DNA from: Fasciolopsis buskii | Taxonomy: Eukaryota > Platyhelminthes > Trematoda > Plagiorchiida > Fasciolidae | Length of the DNA stretch: 64,000 bases | Assembly: GCA_008360955.1 (NCBI GenBank) | Contig: LUCM01009232.1 | Span: 56,149-120,148 of the forward strand | Reading direction: 5' to 3' | Shown: positions 28,301 through 43,300 of the stretch, piece after piece | Position numbering within the stretch: the first letter of the stretch is position 1 | Layout: every line of letters starts with the position of its first letter | Position numbers and translations under genes: made by a program | Notes under the pieces: model-generated | Database searches by the model: none | What the model saw: the letters and a program-made list of their open reading frames with translations, nothing else | What the model was told of the DNA's origin: nothing

Positions 28301-31300
28301 CTTGCGTAGTACTTTCACAAGTGATTGTGTGAATCAAGACCGAAGTCATCCGCTGCGAATACCTAACAAATTGTCCCGATGACTGTCACAATAAGGTGGG
28401 TCCGATTTGACATTCCACCAACAATTATTAGTTAAACAGACTCGTGCTCTTTGGTCACTTTACACCAGTGATCATTAAAGAGAACTCGCCAAAGTTGATC
28501 GGGATTATATCGTTTAGTAAAATTTACGTTAGAACGATTTTCCAAATAACTGGATAAAATTTGACCACTCGTTTTCTTGACAATGGCCGTAAGTAATCAG
28601 GTGAAGAAGCATTTTGAATCACCTAAGAAATTTAATAGTAAGGCATTGTCGGCTGTGCGTTCACCATTGACAACCGCTTACATTCTACTGAGTTGCTTCG
28701 TCCTTGTTAAAAAATAATAGAAAGAATTACCCGTGGTACACATCCTCACCTGAACTAGGGTTCGAGTGTGGGATGAATTAAATCTTTCACCTGGCCCTGA
28801 ACAGTTCAGCACGCACGACACTTGCCTAATAGAACACTTTTCCGCTAAACTTGTTCTGCTTCGTTTGCTGGCGGCTATAAATAGGACGGAAATTCAGCAC
28901 AATTTTGCTCCTATCGCCAAATTTTCAACTGTCGCCGAACCTAATTATCTGTTTGACCGTAATTAACGTACAACGAGGCAATTAATTTTCATCCGTGATT
29001 AACGGACATGTAGTAATTTTTAGTCCTGAACTGGGAATACAGTTTTCCTAGTTTGTTCAGTTTATTTTATTTCGTTGTCGTCAAATAAGAAAAAATGCTT
29101 GGCACGTGTGTAAATACCGTGGGAAATGACAGTTGGTTTTCGTTCTTCTCAAGTTTTTCTTGTCTTTTGCTAGTAACAATTCCCGCTAAAGGTTGTCATA
29201 CCAACTACCACTTCGCAAAGAGTAACTGGAAAGATTAAGACACAAAGTGCTCTGGTCGATTAGCTTTTATTTATGGCGCACTTTTGCAGCAGCCATTACA
29301 CGATACAGGCTCGAAAACATCGTTCGGACTTAGCGGTGAACAATCACAACATCGTTAACATGATTCCAGATTTACGTGTGCCTAGTTGGCGTATGCCACT
29401 GATGCCACTGGTGAACACAAATCTAGTCAGTCAAACCCTCTTTGATCTAGTCCAACTAGATCTATCATTCAACAGTTCGGTATTGTACCGATCCGCTAGT
29501 TGAAAAAGCCTTATTCGTGAATGCAACAGTCACTTGAGTGAATATCATTTCTTCAATATGTCATTTGTGACGAAAGCTTAGAAAGTCAAAAGAACACTTG
29601 GTTATCCAAAGTTCTTTAATAAAACCACTTCGCCATATTAAAATAGAATCCATCCATAACTATTGATTAAAAGTTTCGACAACCATTTTGTTGCAATCAG
29701 TTCTTTATTATATAGATGGTTGACTTTTGGTTAAATTGCCCATCTGGTACTAAACACAACCACTCTCATTTCCTCCCTCTTCCTTACAGCCTCCCAAATT
29801 GAAGAAACACCACGTCTGAAAGGTAAAATGAAAAGACTAATTTAGTTTTAATTGAATCGAAATTTATATTGAAGTTTGTATTTTTATTTGCCAAGGCCTG
29901 AAATGATTGATTCACACGTCTACAAATTTCACGCTTTTGAAAGCCGCGCGGCGGCATCTGGCATCTGACCCGATAGTTCAGTATCCCATAAAAAAGTAAA
30001 GTTCATGATGCACGAAAATCATCAAGAAAAATGGGAATGAACAAAATCAGTTGTCCAATGAATTTTATATGAAACCGACCTAACTGATTCTAACGAATTT
30101 AAATGATATTTTGCTGGACGAAATCGTTCCGTAGAAAATAGTAAGAAGTTTTTGAAGTGTTCGAACAAAGACATTGGTTCGTATTAGTCAGAAGTCAGTC
30201 GAACTTAACGAGATCAAACGCCAGGTCGGTTATTATTCCGTCGAATAAAGGCGAAAGAAAAACATTAAAAATTGCAGTTGGACGGTTAATTAATTGATTA
30301 AGTAATTTAGTGAGTGAGTGCAAGCCAACTGGTAAGCTGATCCGTTACCAAAAGAAAGAAAATACTTGTGACAGCTAGAAATTAGCGATACACAATTGTG
30401 TGATATCCAATTTGTTATTAATTCTGAGTTATATGAAACAAAACAATGTACGTTCGGCAAAAGTTTCCTTGTAACCAGACGTTAAAATGAAGCCCAATGT
30501 TAACGGAAGTCTCCCTTAAGATGCTTACAGGTTTCTCACCAAACTCAAACAACAAATAATGCTGCCAAATGACGCAGACCTTTCCCATTTTTCTGAACCA
30601 GTATGACTGTCATTTGTTCTGTTCTTTGGAAAGTTTTACTAACTCTGACAAAATGCGGTAATCCAATACACAAGTATGATTCGTGTGAGTCTGAGTGGCA
30701 AAATACAAAATTAAAAATTATCAAATTTTCGGATTAAAACTCGTATGTGCACAATCACTCATTTTCCCCTAAATCTCAGGTGCGGCTTCCTAGTTTTGCT
30801 CACGAACCTGAAAATTCAACGAAACAATTCCCGTGTGACACGACGGGACTTAAAAAACCTGAAATCATCAGACCTTTATCCCCACTCGAAAATAGCCAGA
30901 TTAGAATGAATTCTCCCCTGTCAGATTGAATGTTTAATTTGCTAGTATACAAGAAGGGGTGGCCGCCAGACAACAAGAATTTAATAATCCCGGTTAGGAC
31001 TGATATCAGGGAATCACTGCCCGACACCATTTGGGTTATTCTAAAATAATTGGAAAAAAGGCCACTCATTTCGGCCTCATTTTGTTTAAGTCAAATTGGG
31101 CCACTGGCACCTGAATAAACTGACGGACTGGATGGTTTCCGGTTTATCGTTCAGAACATATACTGGTTCACTGGAGTAAATAATTTAACCGAAATACGTG
31201 TTGTGGATTCACAGAAAGTTCTTCTGGTCAGCAACGATATGCAGTAAATAATTTCTCAGTGCATTCAGTGAAGAAATCTTTTTTTGTGGGTCAAATTCAA

Positions 31301-34300
31301 GAAGCTGATTGGATCGAACTTTAGGAGGGAGCCTCGTGGAAACTCAAAATTCGATTGGCCAACGTTTTTGATAGTTTTGACACGCCGAACAGTGAAAGTC
31401 TGTCAAAGAATACCTACGGCACAAGAAAAAACTGATTGAATTACGGATGTATGCAATCTATACTAAACAACAGTCAGTTCTTTTTATTTGGTTTGTCTGA
31501 AGAAGCGGTTAGGTCATATTTTGGAATAAAATTACCAATGACAAAATTTTTGTTCACAATTCGGCAATTGTGCGATATTTTAGGAAATGGCCACAGACAA
31601 TTGTAAACTGCCTGCTGCGTAAGTGATTGATGCGTATGTGGTTTGAATCCCGTAATAACTACATCCAGCTTCCGTGACTCACCGAGGAATTTGACAAAAT
31701 CTCAAGAAGGGCATCACCTTCCTCACTAGTTTCCGCATAATTGGTAAGGGTAACGTTAAATGGATAGTTGCCAAGACCTGACTCTTGCGACCGTCATTTG
31801 CAAGTAGAAATCGCACCGTTGCCTCGGGCCTCAAGGGACCGAATAAGCATCGTAACAGACAGTGATAACATGCATGATTCGACTTGAACCCCTAGGCGGT
31901 CATTCACTCTTTGGAGGCCGGGTCCAGTTAATTTAAGAATTCACGAGCAAACCGGAATGTATTTATGCGCAGATTTGATGCATTTACGGAAAATGCTCAA
32001 AACTGTTGCTCTAGACTTTCCCACTCGACTGGAAAACTGATTTACCGCAAACCGGGAATTATTCTTAAGTCAGCCTTCCGAACCGCAGCATGATTTGCTC
32101 TTTTCGTTGTTGCAACCGATATTCCGGATACCGTTTCTTATTGACCATCTAAACTGGAGATGCACCTTAGACGGAATTTGTTGTCACGATGTTAGACGGA
32201 AGCATGTTTGCATATGTCAAGCAGAAACGGCTTCATTTTGTACTTTATCCTAGTGATTTTAACAAAAAGTCATGAAATTATTGCCTACAAACATTTACTT
32301 CCTGATCCTCATCCGTCGATGGCGACAAATATTCTATCAAGACATCAACGAAAGACGGAATTGTTTAACCGTTTGTTATAATAAACTACAAAATAGATAA
32401 AGCATTTTGGATGTCATTCGTGTCCTCTCCTTATACCGAGGTAGAGTTGTTGACGAGTGTGACGACACCCTATACTATCCAAATCGCTTTTCTGGTCGTT
32501 TGTAATGTGTTATTGCTGAGTATGGCATAGAACTTAAGGGACAAATCATGCATACCAGTTTATCCTATGGTTCGCTGCATTGGTCTGATCGACCAGGTAA
32601 ACATATTGCAAACAATTTGGCCGATGACATGTTTAAATAGAGATCAGAAAAGCAATAATGACAACCATTTTACCAGAGCTGATTATTATTTATGTTCTGA
32701 TTTTGCAATAAAATCGCTGAACTAATCATGGAGTATCGACTGGCTAGAATTAGATTTCGCACAAACCCCAAATGACTGGAACATTCATTTTGGTTGCTTC
32801 TGTTTCCTGATTCCAAACAAGTGGAGTAAACTCTTTCACACCCAATTTCAATAGTTTGGACGGTAGAGTTGAATTTTCATCGAATTTCGTAACCACTATC
32901 AGGCTGTTCATCCCCAAATATTGATTTAAAACAGATAGCTATTGTATCGGACACTTTAGACAGTGGTAAATCAAAGCTAGTGATGACATTTACGACAAAA
33001 AACGGCTGAACTTTCCGTCGAACTAATGCCTATTGTTGCATATTTCTTAGGAACTAAAAAGTTTTATTCATCTGCCCGACCAAAGGAAATCAGTGGAACT
33101 ATTCTTGTGTACAACAGCTAACCTACGAGTACACTGTCCGGTTCGTCTCAGTCAGTTGATATGCATTAATCATATCCATATGGTTGACAATTTGTTACAG
33201 GTGACAAGTCCCATGATGTTCTGTTTTCCGATCGAATCCCAGGCGAATTCAGACGAGTACATGCGAAAAATGTTCGTCTTCCGTACACTGTGTTTCCACG
33301 ACTCTACAATTTACGATTACAAGTTCACTTGAACTCCGGCGACCCGACCAATTTCTTTTTCAATGGCTCCTCCGAAGTCAAGGTACAATGTATGAACTCT
33401 ACAAACGAGCTTTTTGTTCATGCCTACAGCACACTGAATGTCAGTTTGCGACAGATTGAGGTAAGTGCACTGTGTTGCGTATGAAACACATAAAGTACTG
33501 AACTTTAAATGGACTGGGGATAAGATATACTCCTTTGTACTTACCGAGGTTATCGTCTATAAAGTGAAATTTTAGGGTTCGAGATACTGCGCGACGATCG
33601 TTTGATCAGTAATCCGAAACTTCACATACAGATGCTGCATATGCTACGTTGAATGGGGCTGAATGTCTCAGAAATTTCATTGGTTGATCTCAGCAAGTAA
33701 CGGTAGCCTTTGATGAATCCATTTCAGTGGCAATGTAGTTCCTCCATGCCTCATTTTTTCCAAACTATAGGAATCCGTTCATGAGTCAGTCAGATGGCCA
33801 AATACCGCCTGAAGGAAAGATGAACAGAACGCCTGCAAGCTCGCTCGCCCCTATGTCAAAGCCATAATTAATTAGCCTCAACCCATGAGTCCCTTAGTCC
33901 GGACCCACAATTTTAACTAGGTCAGTAAACAAAAGTGAGTCACACCGAACGGTGTTGGAATACTCCGAGGCCAATGAAGACTAGCAAAATTTAGCTCCTC
34001 CTTTTTAAATTAAATTTAATATTCCAAAGTCTGATAAATAAATAAATTATGGTAGCCCTGTGCCAATTAATTAACCGTTGCATTGATGTAGAATGTCGGA
34101 CCGACCGCAGATTAACTAAAAAAATTACACCATGAGTTTATGTCGTCGAACTGTCTGGAAAATTCCGTATAACCTGAATGATTTCAGTGTATTAAAGTCA
34201 TCAGACAAAACAAAGTAGGAGTGCAATAAAAAATAACAGAATATCGGAAATGAACATCAGCTCAGTGGGGCTCCCAGGTGGATATTCTGGCAGTCCGAGC

Positions 34301-37300
34301 GTTATTCGCACGGTTAGTGCACGTACACTCGCACCGCTGTCACCAGTACAAGGTTAGCTTGAAACTTACATTCACCATGCCTTATTCTTCAACACAGATT
34401 TATGAAACTAACATTTTAAACACATAAAAACTGCATTATTGGAACAACTTTTCATGTAATAGGGTCATAATTATTGGCACGGATAAAGTTTGTTAGCCCA
34501 GTCTACGTTAACAGGACCTGAGACGAGTTATTTGTGAGGCCAGGTTAACAAACTGGCGATTTCGTCCAAAGCATGCGTGGGTACTTAAAATAAAAGTTCT
34601 AAAGGTGTTTTTCCCCGTCATTTTTGTTTAAGATAGGGCAATGGTTGACAACAGTCACCCACGGTTAACTGTGGCCTTCAATTTTTCTCTTTTTTTGAAA
34701 CAAACGCGATCAAACGAATTTTTGTAACAGATTAATAATTTTGTTAAATATGATGTTGATAATTCGACGGGTCAACAGGAAGACCGCTACCATGATGATT
34801 ATGGGAACGTTTTGGTCTACATCCACTACATCCAATTTTTCATTTTTTAGTATACTTGAATACAGTGCTAGGCGAATAATTAAATTTAATACGGAAAAAC
34901 AAAGTCATTGCAAGTGGCCGATTAAAACAGGACTTGATTTTCATTCACTCTGAGACGTATAGGCAAATTCCAGTTAATTTCAGCAACCCTATTTTGCCCG
35001 TACGTAGACAATATCACACTAAGCTGAATCCGAACTTTGCGTATGCATTTTTACAATCGTTTTGAATGTGCCGCGAGAGGATTTATGTCATGCCAACCGC
35101 ATGGTGACATAGTGGGGAAACAAAAGTCACTCGTCATCCGCCATCTCAAATCAGGACGTCTGTTAGACTGAGACCTGGGAATTCCGGTGGTAAACGCAAC
35201 AAACCATGCGAGGTATATAAGGCATGTCACGATCAGTCGCATATGCGGACAGAAACTTGCATTTTGTCGACCACAGCTAGGAAATTTGCTTTACAAATGG
35301 GTTCCGACTAACCGCGCTGTTATCCTGGTAACAGCAGTTGGGGATTTGCTCACGAAAGATAACATTCCAAACAGAATTGCAGTACACTGCCATCTTTTCC
35401 GAAGCCACCGTTGGTTATTTTATTCAAAATTTAATCTTCACATGCTTTGAAATGGTACATTATACGGAGTAGAAGATGCTCTTAGTCACCGTGCATCTAG
35501 AAGTTGACGTCATTCGAATTCTGTTCGTCTGAACGGTATACTTTCGTTGGAATGGAACCAACGATGTCCATCTATTGAAGAACATGTGGCGAGTGGCCGT
35601 ACGCGACTGAACTAAGAATTGCCCAGTAGCAAACTGGCGTTCTATCAATTCGCTCTCGAACACCGAGTCATCATTGCCACAGAGACGAAAACATCCTCAC
35701 GGCAAGCCGAATGTCGTGGTATCAATTTCGTTTAGTACTACTTACATTTGAATTGGGTAATGCATGAGTGAGTAAAGATTTTACGACCTGTTTAAACTCA
35801 CCTCTAGAATGATGTCTCAGCTGAACAATATCATGTGCTTTTGAAATACACGTTGCTGAACACCAAGCTACGTAAATCTCCAAATCACTACGAAAGAAAT
35901 CCGGATTCAAAAGGCAGGACGAGAGTATAATCAGCAATCATTTTTACTCTGCTAACAAAAAATTAATGTTGGCGATTATTCTCATAAAGTGTTGTGCTAG
36001 GCATCCCTAATTATCTTCGGCGGTGCATTACAGACTGCTGTCCAAAAATCTTTAGATGAACTTATCCAGTAAAAAGAAATACAGTGAACCAATTTACCAT
36101 AAAATGCTTTTATGCTAGCAGTATTCGTTCATGGGATGTCTGGAAGAAATTTCCAGTCATCTAAAAATGTGTTGGTCGTACCTTTGGTTGTTGATTTTCA
36201 CAGGACGTGGTGCTGGGCTTGGCGCTTAGATAGCAAAATGTTTCATCCTTAGTGGAAATAACATCGTCAAGACATGTGCCCAATTTGTTCGTGTTCTTCT
36301 TTATCCACGAGGTTGTCGTCAGCTCCGAGCTTTTACATTTTTGGTGGTTTTCACCTGGCGATGGTTTGCTTGTTTCGCAATTGAACTACATTGGTTTGAT
36401 CCCTCACCTTGAAAAAATAGAATTAGGCTTCACTAAAGGTGTTACACTGACGCCCAGTTGTCTGTCTCCTAAAGTCCAGATGTCAAGCGGACGAAGTTCA
36501 AGTGAAAAATAAAAGCGATTTCCGCGTCGGGGTTGTTAAAGGCGCTTAAGGTCAGCGCTAATGACGACCGCATAAATAAAGAATTATACGATTAACTATG
36601 CACATGGACAAACGATGTCAACTCGATCGAGTATGAAGCTTTCGGGATGTAAACACCAAGCTCAGTGATGAAGAATTTCCATACCTTATAGATCCTACTT
36701 CAAATGTAAACGTCAAGCTAACGACCTTGTGCCACCTTTATGAAAGCTGACTTTTCAAAACCGGAGAATAACTTCCGGCAGCGTATCATGTAATCTCCAA
36801 ATAGATTCGGCATGAACGGATTTCGCCCAGGGTTCAAATGGACTTCCGCATAACTGGTTGTCTTTTTCAGTCACAGACAAAATATGACCTGCTGTGAATG
36901 AGACACTTCGAGATTGATACGTGAAATGTTGTTCATGGATTGCTTGCCTTGCACTTGATAAATGCGCTGGACTTTTGTGTGGTTCTATTCGCCTTGGTGG
37001 GCGGACTAACTAGATGAGACGGAGGAGATGAACACACGATCGTGTTGCATGACGCGGATGTGACGAGCAGTACTTTCCCACAGATTACCCCAGCTGCACA
37101 ATCAAAATGAATGGATTGCGTTTTGAAGGTAAACTTGGCCATAAATCATTTTTGGCCCGAAATTCCAATTGCAAACTTTCGTCGATTATAGGACTGTGGG
37201 TTTCTGATCAATTTTTTTCTTTCTACACAAATTATTTTACACACCGTCAATTGCATTCCAGATTTTAGTCTCATTAGACAACTCATTTGAGTAGTGAAAA

Positions 37301-40300
37301 GTGAAGCAGTGAAATGCGTCCCGCCTAGAGTTTATTGAGTTACCCTAGGTGACCGTGGGTTTATCGGTCTTCTAAATGACTATTCGATTGTTTCATGTCA
37401 TGGGGACTGCGAACATTTGGAAGATCTTTGGCACTCTGCCTCTGGACAGAATTCCGTACAAGTATCCGTCTCATTCCGTGTGATTCATGTCTCTGGTTCA
37501 TCTTATTCAGGTAGACAAATCACTCCGATGTATTCCGATTGTGATTTATATATATATATATATATATATATCAATTATTGTTATTTCCTTTTTAGTTCGT
37601 TTTGTCAGAGGCATCTGGATAGAGTATTTAGGTCAAATTATTAAGCTCACCAATCTTTGTTACTTGTGGCAACAATGAGCCAATTAGATTCATCAAAAGG
37701 ATTATTTTGTTCTCCTGCGAAACTTCCGTCGAACGACCATACATGGTGTCACGTTTGCAAAAGGGAACAATAGACGAATAATTTTGTATTCCTTAGAATG
37801 ACTGGGCTGTTGGAGAAAATTGCATGTTTCACACACGGGCGGTTTGTCGAAATCGGTCGAAATTGTTTTGTCACGGATCTAGGTTGAAATGGGCCACAAG
37901 TCAACCGAACGAGATTTCTGCCCAGTTTAAATCCACACGTGTTTCGAAACCATTGATGAGGATAATGGCTCGCAACATTAGAAAGCATCCCGATGTTTGG
38001 GCGAGGTGGATCAAAAAGCAATGCATTTGTGTGCACCTGGTTTCTTCCGGGTGTTTCTGATTTGACTCCTGTCTCTATCCGGTTTTGATTCTTCGACAGC
38101 TCATAATTGGGCTCGGCTGAAAATGCTAATCAACTGCGCAACTGGTGTTCACCCGTGTTTTAACGTATTCAGCCACGTGGACGGGAAATCGTGCAATCGG
38201 AACGTTCGCATGATTTACAATGGTAATAACAATAAAAACAACGGTGAATTTAAAACAAATGAGGCTAGATGTGCCCATCCATTTTCGCTTACTCCTAAAA
38301 GCCGATTGTTTAGTTTTCTTTATGGAATCTCTGATTTGAAAATGTGGTACACATGTCGAACATTGAATGTTAGCACATTCCGTTCACCTTGTGACGTGGT
38401 CCAACTAGGTCATCAAATCCAAACTGTTGGTCCGTTGGACTCGATCGCGATGGACCGTGTACGTACAGACCGCCGAAACATTTCATGTATTCAACACGTC
38501 TCGTACAACATGCATATCCAAAACAAGCCGGGTGAGGGGAATTGGCCTGTGTACTCCTATGTGTATGTTTGTATGTGCGTTCTTGTGTCTCACACACAAG
38601 TGAAGCGAAATGGTCAATAAAATCGATCGTAATAATCGAAACACAATTAGCTATTCGTCCCCCGAAATGTGCCTCTACCTTTGAAAATTGACTCCCAGCG
38701 TAAACAAAACTAGCCAATGTTAGGAAATCACTAAACTCTGTCAAAAGCGAATACAGTAGTTTTTTCTCAGTCTTTCTTTCTACATTCGGAAGCATTTCAG
38801 TAGGTGCAGCCTCACTTCAGGTGCTCTGGGATGACTGAAGGAAATGGGCGTCCCCCATATCGTGTACTTCTCATGATGAACGTACAACGCAGGTAGTATA
38901 ATATCAAAAGTTAGGACAGGAAGTTTTTCCAATAAATTTCGAATCAAATGGTCAGGTAATTTCATTTGACTACTTTTTTAGCTTGTGACGCAGGAATTTC
39001 CAACTGGCTCTGATACCGCTAAACAAATTGACTATTTCACCCCCATGTAATGATCAGCGTGTTATATAAACAACCGTGGTGTACGGCCGACGTGGTAGGA
39101 TATATATTCCCGAGTCCCAATAAGAAACCAGATTGATCCCAACCCATCCCTTTGGTCTAACTGTTCTGATGACGTTGTTGGCGTCGCTGCGCTTGGTGCT
39201 GCCGTTCTTGTTCTCTCGTTGTTGTTGTCGTTTTCCTTCCACATGCAAACACCAGTTATTGTCGACTAGGTACGGGAAATTTTCTCCTCACTATTCATTT
39301 CGGTTAGTCAGCAGAATTATTTTTGTCTAGCGCTGCGGAAAAATTACCAGTGCTTTCGGAATTCCGTGATCTGTCGAACTACATCAAATGTGAGGGATGT
39401 AAACTGATTTCAGGCAGTACTCGATTCCACTCGTTTGAGGGGGAAAATAACATTTTGCATAGCAGCAAGTAAAATCTTCGTAACTTGGCTGTCACAAAAG
39501 TAAAAGTGTGAGTCACCATTACTATGCACATCGTGTTCAAATTGGGAGTGTTCAATCTAACCGAGTTGTCATTCTGGAGTGGTTCACACACGTCAACATA
39601 TTTGCAAACTTTTGACGAAATTACTAAAGCCACAAGAACCGGTAAAAGTAGAACCGTCAGTTGGAGGCCGATCTAAACTTGCAGTTTTTTGCTTACCTGA
39701 TCTTGCTTGGATTTAAAGAGTTGCCTTCCTCATGAGTTATCAGGTGATGTATGATAACTGATTCCGGACAGGAGTCACACTGCTGTGGACAACCAAAACC
39801 AACTTTTTGATAACTGGGGAGCTTTTGGCTACATTATCTAATTAAACTGTATACCTGTTCCTATGAATGTCGCGGTCTTGCAATTTTAAAGAATTCTGCG
39901 GCATAACATGATCACGGGATTATCATCAAAAGTTTCTTACGGTAAAAGTTACTTGTTCTCCCAAGGATGATAATTCTGATCTGAGATTATGCTACTAGGT
40001 GCCAGTCAAAACCAGAATACACTAGTACAAGGCTAATGGCCGTAAAAAATGAACAACAACGATTCAAGGCGGGTTGTCCCAAACCTAATGACAACAGCAG
40101 GGGGAGTGTCGAGTTGCATTTTGAATGTGTGGCAACCACAACAGGCCTGATTTAGACAAAAAGAGTCAAGTGATAAATCTTCATGCGGTTTCTATGCTTC
40201 AGTTGCAGTCTAAACACGAAAATACCTTATCGGCTGTCTTGGGATTAAAACCATTTATGTGAACACATTTAATAAGAGGGAAATATTTCCGGACTTCCGG

Positions 40301-43300
40301 ACAATAATGAACGTAAAAATCTAGAAAATATAATCAATTCCTACTAACAACCGGATTTTTGAGACTAAAATTTTCCGATTTTGTCTGAGGCACATGAACA
40401 CTAACTAAGTGAAAGAAGACAAATATTGATTGTGTTCAAATGAGCAACTGGAATTATAAGAAGTGGACAAGTAAATTTATCCGTACTTACAACGTCCTAT
40501 GATTATACCCAGTTTAGTGGTTAATTTCACAACTATTATCTGCTACCTCTCTCATCTGAAGTAGACTTGAATGTGATAATATTTTGGAGTGTACGAATAG
40601 CCCATCTTGGTCTTTTTGATGCTGATCAGTTGGACTTAGTTTGCTTACTTCTGGTGCCCAAAGTGAATAGATGAGAACGTTATGCTATTCATTCCCACAA
40701 TTATCCACTTACCGAAATATCGAATTTTAAGTTACTTTATTTTTGAATGTTGTCTGTGGTCAGTTAACTGGCATTTGTTAAAAGTTTTATTATCCGAGAC
40801 AAGATCCAAACTCAAGAACATCACCGAAACAAAGCCAGTTTTTTACTTCGATCAATTTGTTCTACAAATCAGTAAGTAACCTCAACAAGCCGCCTGAACA
40901 CCGGCCACACCACTAATGGAATCGATTTAATCGCCTGATCCTAACGGAATTTCGACTCTTCTCAAGGTTACTCGACTCGCATCGAATGGGTCAGAATCGG
41001 ATAGAATATCGATTCGGAATATATCCTACAATGATGATCTGCAATGGTACCACATTGAGCTGGACGACAAACTGGAAGAAAATGCATTTTACATGGTCCG
41101 ATTTGGCGCCTTCCGAGCACCGCTAACAAATGAACTAAAAGGGTGGTACCTTAGTTCGTACTACGAGAAGGGAGTTAAACGGTGAGTTGTATATGCGGTT
41201 TCCAGTTGTTTATTTTTGCTCCTCGGTATAATTAAATGTTGTTTTGTTTACCTTTGTCCCTTTGCGGGTAAAAGTTCACGGCTGTTCACAGAACTTGGTT
41301 TTTGATTTTATTTGTGACAACTTTTCACTCGACGGCAGAAAAACACACAAGAATCTGCCAGAAAACAAGCAGACTGACTGACTGACGTTGTTTTAGGAAA
41401 CATTTCGTTAGAAGCATCAACATTTATCCAATTCCTTTACACCTTTTAGTTTTATCCCCACGAACTGCATCCCATCATTGAATTGGTATATCGCTTGTTT
41501 TTTGATCATTTGCCTAATCACATACCCAGTATATATAATATATTCTGCACAAATCTGAACAGATTTTCTGCCGTCGAAACCATGGTGAAGAATGAAGACA
41601 ATTCGCAAAACGGGATAAATACAACGAAACAACGTGTAGAGGTCTGAACACATGCTAGTTCTTCTAGTACCATCTTCACACCACCGGCCGTCCATCGAGA
41701 TTCGCCAGTACTCTGCAGGCTTGGTACTAAGCGGTTGTCTAAAATGAAGTAGAGGGTTTACTAAGGGCAATTTACTCCAATCCTCTGACTAAATGGTTTA
41801 ACCCACAAGGTAACAGAACGTTGGGTGGGTCACATAACTCACTGGGGACCATTGGCAGCATGTTGAGTTCATGCGCCCTTTGGACGGGGCTAGACATCGT
41901 GAGTGACCAGTACACCGCTTCACCTCGGATGCCGGTGGGCGCACCTCCGCGTGCTTCGTACGTTCTCCGTGGTTTGTTTGGAACCAGGCTTTAACCAATT
42001 ACCGTAGACTGATTATCAAGGATCAGTGAATCTAGTGCGACCGCGCCAGGCATTCGCCCTCGTCCTAGCACTTTAGTAGGTAGTCCTATGCCACGCGAAG
42101 GCAGTGCGTAGGACTTCTTCAGCAGAAGCTGCTTCAGGCGCCAGCCACTTTGGAGCATTCTGAGAGGCATTTAGGGCGAATATCTAACTCAGTGCCTGAA
42201 AAACCCACCCTCGATGATGCTGAGACATTTAGAGGTATAGACAAAGCAATGGTTTCGCAGTTCAGCAGCGGTCCCCAGAAAAACTGTAAATAAACCAACG
42301 CATTTCGATTTTCAATTTTTGGAAGTTAAAATCGTGGAACGAAGAGTCCACTGGAACATATTTTATTTATCTGTTCCTTCAAAACCAATAATCATTCGGT
42401 GAGATTTACTTTCCTCTAATGAGGGCTGACAGCTGCAACAGAATTTAAACAAAATCAAACTGATAAGGCAAAAAATGGCAGAAATCTGACATGCTAAGTA
42501 AATGAACATTGTTTTGGTAACGAACAGAATAAAAAAAGTTATGTGACTAAATGTCCACCTCATTCTTTCAACTTTTCTTCCAGTTATCTGGCCACCAGTC
42601 AATTGCAACCGACGGACGCACGTCGCGTGTTTCCTTGCTGGGACGAACCAGCATTTAAAGCCCAATTTCAGGTAAGGATTATCACCCAACATCCGAGTCA
42701 CGGAACTTGTGGCCAATCGAAAAGTTTGAATCTGTTTTGGAGCCTATGAGCTACGAAAAAAAGTGAATGCGAAAGTCGATACGATAAGTTAGAATGGGCC
42801 TCCTATTTAAATTGGCCCAAAGGATTATTCTTGGAAACATTTTTAGTTTTACTCCTGGTTACTCCATGCTTTCTTTGTTTTCCTACCGAATGCTTCACGA
42901 GATAAGGAGAGGGAATATCGTACAAATTCGGTGCAAAATGGCGGACTGTTCTCATAATCCGTAAATATTAATATATATCTACATGTCGTTGCTTCATTGA
43001 CTTTCTAGTTAAGTAGAAATTACTGACAGCTGTCCGAAAGGTACACACTGCCCTTCCTTACTGAGCCGCAGACTAGTTGCCTAATGAAAACACTATCCAA
43101 CGTACAATGTCGGTTGTTACGATTCGTCTCATGAACAATTTTGTCTTTTCCCTTACTCTCACAATGATAATTCTATGGCGAAATTTGCCCTTATCACTTG
43201 TCCAGGTTACACTGCTGCGACAAAAACCGTACCATTCATTGTCAAACATGGGTCTTCGAGAAAGTGTGCCCATTGACGACATTTGGGTAGCGGACATTTT

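Larger units (their letters stand above)
19371..29789 (+). other. Aminopeptidase intron 1 (10,419 bp)
   Basis: The longest intron, GTAAGT to TTACAG, separating the membrane-anchor exon from the stalk micro-exon. It holds a SINE copy (24247-24400) and a 39-bp direct repeat pair (22956-22994 and 23302-23340). Other reading frames are short and show no domain. First introns this long often hold regulatory elements, but no site can be pointed to. Confidence 0.75.

Noticed and set aside
30781..30929. Possible extra stalk exon after the AG at 30780
   Set aside because: Joined to exon 2 in the required phase it hits a stop after three codons; exon 2 joins exon 3 perfectly without it.
40786..40871. 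Possible exon ending at a good GTAAGT donor at 40872
   Set aside because: The protein-like frame ends in phase 1 while exon 4 must be entered in phase 0, and the M1 alignment leaves no gap between exons 3 and 4.
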